From assembly GCA_015068605.1 (NCBI GenBank), contig SVKF01000005.1, positions 62,001 to 126,000 on the forward strand: a DNA stretch of 64,000 nucleotides, in the 5' to 3' direction. Below, piece after piece: positions 61,832-64,000 of this stretch. The position numbers and the translations under genes are program-made. The notes beneath the pieces are model-generated. The model was not told the origin of the DNA and searched no databases. It saw nothing but the letters and a program-made list of their open reading frames with translations. Positions within the stretch are counted from its first letter, which is position 1. Each line of letters starts with the position of its first letter. The DNA is from Oscillospiraceae bacterium (lineage in GTDB: Bacteria; Bacillota; Clostridia; Monoglobales; Monoglobaceae).

Positions 61832-63781
61832 ATGGATTTTAAAGTTGTTTCGGAATATAAGCCGTCGGGCGACCAGCCCAAAGCCATAAAGCAACTGTCT
61901 GACGGAATTAATAGCGGAAAAAAATTTCAAACTCTTTTGGGAGTAACAGGCTCCGGAAAAACCTTTACAATGGCAAATGTTATTGAAAAGGTTAATAAGC
62001 CAACCCTTGTTCTTGCCCATAATAAAACTTTGGCGGCGCAGCTTTACGGGGAATTTAAAGAGATTTTTCCCGAAAATGCGGTGGAGTATTTTGTGTCGTA
62101 TTATGATTATTATCAGCCGGAAGCGTATATTCCGCACTCTGATACTTATATAGAAAAAGATGCACAGACTAATGAGGAAATTGATAAACTTCGTCACAGT
62201 GCAACTGCGGCACTTTCTGAACGGAAGGATGTTATAATTGTTGCCAGTGTGTCCTGTATTTACGGGCTTGGCGACCCGATTGACTACCATAATATGGTGA
62301 TTTCTCTCCGTCCCGGAATGATTAAGGACAGAGACGAGGTTATAGATAAACTGATTGAGATAAGATATGAACGAAATGATATGGCGTTTGAGAGAAATAA
62401 GTTCAGAGTCAGAGGTGATGTTTTGGACATTTTTCCATCATATTCGAGCGGAAATGCTTTGCGAGTGGAATTTTTCGGGGATGAGGTTGACAGAATAAGC
62501 GAAATAAACACAACCACGGGGGAGATTATTGCAAACCTCAAACATTGTGCGATTTATCCGGCTTCTCATTATGTAACAACAAAAGACAAAATGGAAAGAG
62601 CGATAGAGAGCATAATGAATGAACTTGACGAACAGGAGAAACATTTTATTGAAAAAGACTATTTGATTGAGGCTCAAAGAATAAGACAAAGGACAATGTA
62701 TGACATTGAAATGATGCGTGAGACGGGCTTTTGTTCGGGAATTGAAAATTATTCGCGGCATATAAGCGGAAGGGAAAAGGGCTCTCCGCCGTACACACTT
62801 TTGGATTATTTTGGGGACGATTTTCTTTTGATGATTGATGAGAGTCATGTGACACTTCCGCAGGTTAGAGCCATGTTTGCAGGAGATAGGGCAAGAAAGG
62901 ATAACCTTGTCAGATACGGATTTCGTCTGCCGTCGGCTTATGATAACAGACCGCTGAACTTTGATGAATTTTATGAGAGAATAAATCAGGCGGTGTTTAT
63001 TTCCGCAACCCCTGCTGAATTTGAAAGAGAAAAATCTGAATATATTGCTGAGCAGGTTATAAGACCAACGGGACTTTTAGACCCTGAAATTGAGGTTCGT
63101 CCCATTGAAGGGCAGATTGATGATTTATATGGAGAAATCGTCAAGCGTGTTGAGAAAAATGAGAGAGTTTTAGTCACAACTCTGACTAAAAAAATGGCAG
63201 AGAGGCTGACTGATTATTTTCAGGAAATGGATATTAAGGTAAGATACCTTCATTCGGATGTCCAGACCATTGAAAGAATGGAGATTATAAGGGATTTAAG
63301 GCTTGGAGAGTTTGATGTTTTGGTTGGAATTAACCTCTTAAGAGAAGGTCTTGATATTCCGGAGGTATCTCTTGTTGCGATTTTGGATGCGGATAAGGAA
63401 GGGTTTTTGCGAAGTGAAACCTCGCTTATCCAAACTGTTGGCAGAGCGGCAAGAAATGCGGAAGGGAAGGTTATAATGTATGCAGATACAGTGACCGGCT
63501 CAATGGAGAGAGCCATAAATGAAACCAACCGCAGACGAAAAATTCAGATGGAATATAACGAAGAAAACGGCATAACTCCCGAAACCATAAGAAAGAATGT
63601 TCATGGAGTTATTTCGGCAACAATCGGAGAAAATATTTCAAAGCAGGAAAAAATTGAAAAGGCGGAAAGAGAACGACTTATAGCTGAGCTTACGGTAAAG
63701 ATGAGACAAGCGGCAGAGCTTTTGCAGTTTGAACTTGCGGCAAAGCTTCGTGATGAAATTAAGGAGTTACAGGAAGGTTAG
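61832..63781 (+). CDS. uvrB: Excinuclease ABC subunit B
   Basis: Damage-verifying helicase-like subunit of UvrABC. The 649-aa protein has [14 protein letters not shown] (Walker A) near residue 38, the beta-hairpin segment [22 protein letters not shown] near residue 92, [10 protein letters not shown] near residue 336, [17 protein letters not shown] near residue 506, QTVGRAARN near residue 535 and a C-terminal UVR motif that contacts UvrC. It precedes uvrA by 3 nt. RBS AAAGGGGGG. Confidence 0.97.
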   Translation: MDFKVVSEYKPSGDQPKAIKQLSDGINSGKKFQTLLGVTGSGKTFTMANVIEKVNKPTLVLAHNKTLAAQLYGEFKEIFPENAVEYFVSYYDYYQPEAYIPHSDTYIEKDAQTNEEIDKLRHSATAALSERKDVIIVASVSCIYGLGDPIDYHNMVISLRPGMIKDRDEVIDKLIEIRYERNDMAFERNKFRVRGDVLDIFPSYSSGNALRVEFFGDEVDRISEINTTTGEIIANLKHCAIYPASHYVTTKDKMERAIESIMNELDEQEKHFIEKDYLIEAQRIRQRTMYDIEMMRETGFCSGIENYSRHISGREKGSPPYTLLDYFGDDFLLMIDESHVTLPQVRAMFAGDRARKDNLVRYGFRLPSAYDNRPLNFDEFYERINQAVFISATPAEFEREKSEYIAEQVIRPTGLLDPEIEVRPIEGQIDDLYGEIVKRVEKNERVLVTTLTKKMAERLTDYFQEMDIKVRYLHSDVQTIERMEIIRDLRLGEFDVLVGINLLREGLDIPEVSLVAILDADKEGFLRSETSLIQTVGRAARNAEGKVIMYADTVTGSMERAINETNRRRKIQMEYNEENGITPETIRKNVHGVISATIGENISKQEKIEKAERERLIAELTVKMRQAAELLQFELAAKLRDEIKELQEG

Positions 63782-63784
63782 GAT

Positions 63785-64000
63785 ATGCAAAAAAATATTG
63801 TTATAAAGGGTGCAAAAGAGAATAATCTTAAGAATATTGATGTGGAAATCCCAAGAGACAAGCTTGTCGTCGTGACAGGTCTTTCGGGGAGCGGAAAGTC
63901 CACTTTGGCTTTTGATACTATTTATGCAGAGGGGCAAAGGCGCTATGTTGAGTCTCTTTCTGCTTATGCAAGACAGTTTTTAGGTCAGATGGACAAGCCT
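63785..64000 (+). CDS. uvrA: Excinuclease ABC subunit A (3' truncated by window)
   Basis: The first 72 codons of UvrA, the damage-sensing ATPase. It begins [20 protein letters not shown], has the first Walker [15 protein letters not shown] near residue 31 and the UvrA signature [25 protein letters not shown] precedes the ATG. The ORF continues in frame past the window end. Confidence 0.95.
   Translation, partial: MQKNIVIKGAKENNLKNIDVEIPRDKLVVVTGLSGSGKSTLAFDTIYAEGQRRYVESLSAYARQFLGQMDKP

Overview
The window reads as chromosome from an AT-rich, single-membrane Firmicute of the class Clostridia. Support comes from S-layer homology (SLH) proteins, a teichoic-acid-type TagD, HrcA with a CIRCE operator, SepF/YlmH/DivIVA cell-division genes, RemA, and the conserved order yicC-remA-gmk-rpoZ-coaBC-priA-def-fmt-rsmB-rlmN-stp-pknB-rsgA-rpe. 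Genus cannot be read from sequence alone. No tRNA, rRNA, CRISPR array, transposase or prophage gene was seen.

Region 1 (1-13.7 kb, + strand) is a cell-surface polysaccharide locus cut by the window start. It holds a CDP-glycerol glycerophosphotransferase-like protein, TagD, one GT2 and two GT4 glycosyltransferases, an O-antigen-polymerase-like membrane protein, a pyruvyltransferase, a polysaccharide deacetylase-like protein, a FemAB/GNAT-like acyltransferase, a flippase, UDP-glucose dehydrogenase, a UDP-glucuronate epimerase-like protein and a minimal nucleotidyltransferase. Most junctions overlap or are under 30 nt, so it is probably one operon making and exporting a uronic-acid-containing, possibly pyruvylated and glycerol-phosphate-decorated polymer.

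Region 2 (13.8-27.8 kb, - strand) is the long housekeeping operon for translation, CoA synthesis, nucleotide metabolism and Ser/Thr phospho-signalling, read from a strong sigma-A-like promoter at 27.8 kb. That promoter is back to back with the one for rqcH. The kinase lacks PASTA repeats and has a long Asp/Lys-rich linker instead.

Region 3 (29.7-37.4 kb) is accessory and surface-related: a small zinc-ribbon membrane protein, a secreted BspA-type leucine-rich-repeat protein with a terminator-like hairpin in its leader, and two divergent SLH proteins. Intergenic repeats are concentrated here.

Region 4 (37.4-45.8 kb, + strand) is hemW, then the CIRCE-controlled hrcA-grpE-dnaK-dnaJ heat-shock operon, prmA, rsmE and a small membrane protein. 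Region 5 (46.1-48.3 kb) is a divergent oxidoreductase/AraC-regulator pair. Region 6 (48.4-64 kb, + strand) runs miaB-ylbF-mutS-mutL-miaA, an HlyD-like protein, yggS-sepF-ylmH-divIVA, lspA-rluD-radC and uvrB-uvrA (uvrA cut by the window end).

The most unusual feature is a dispersed, structured intergenic element, present in five copies (13.7, 30.6, 37.3, 45.9 and 59.5 kb). Every copy lies downstream of a gene and on that gene's strand. Each has an outer stem, a core built on GGYGTAC-N4-GTAC and a conserved GAG tract. Paired substitutions between copies keep the stems intact, which suggests selection at the RNA level. It could be a 3'-UTR or terminator-associated RNA motif, or a small mobile repeat. 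I cannot match it to a named family from memory.
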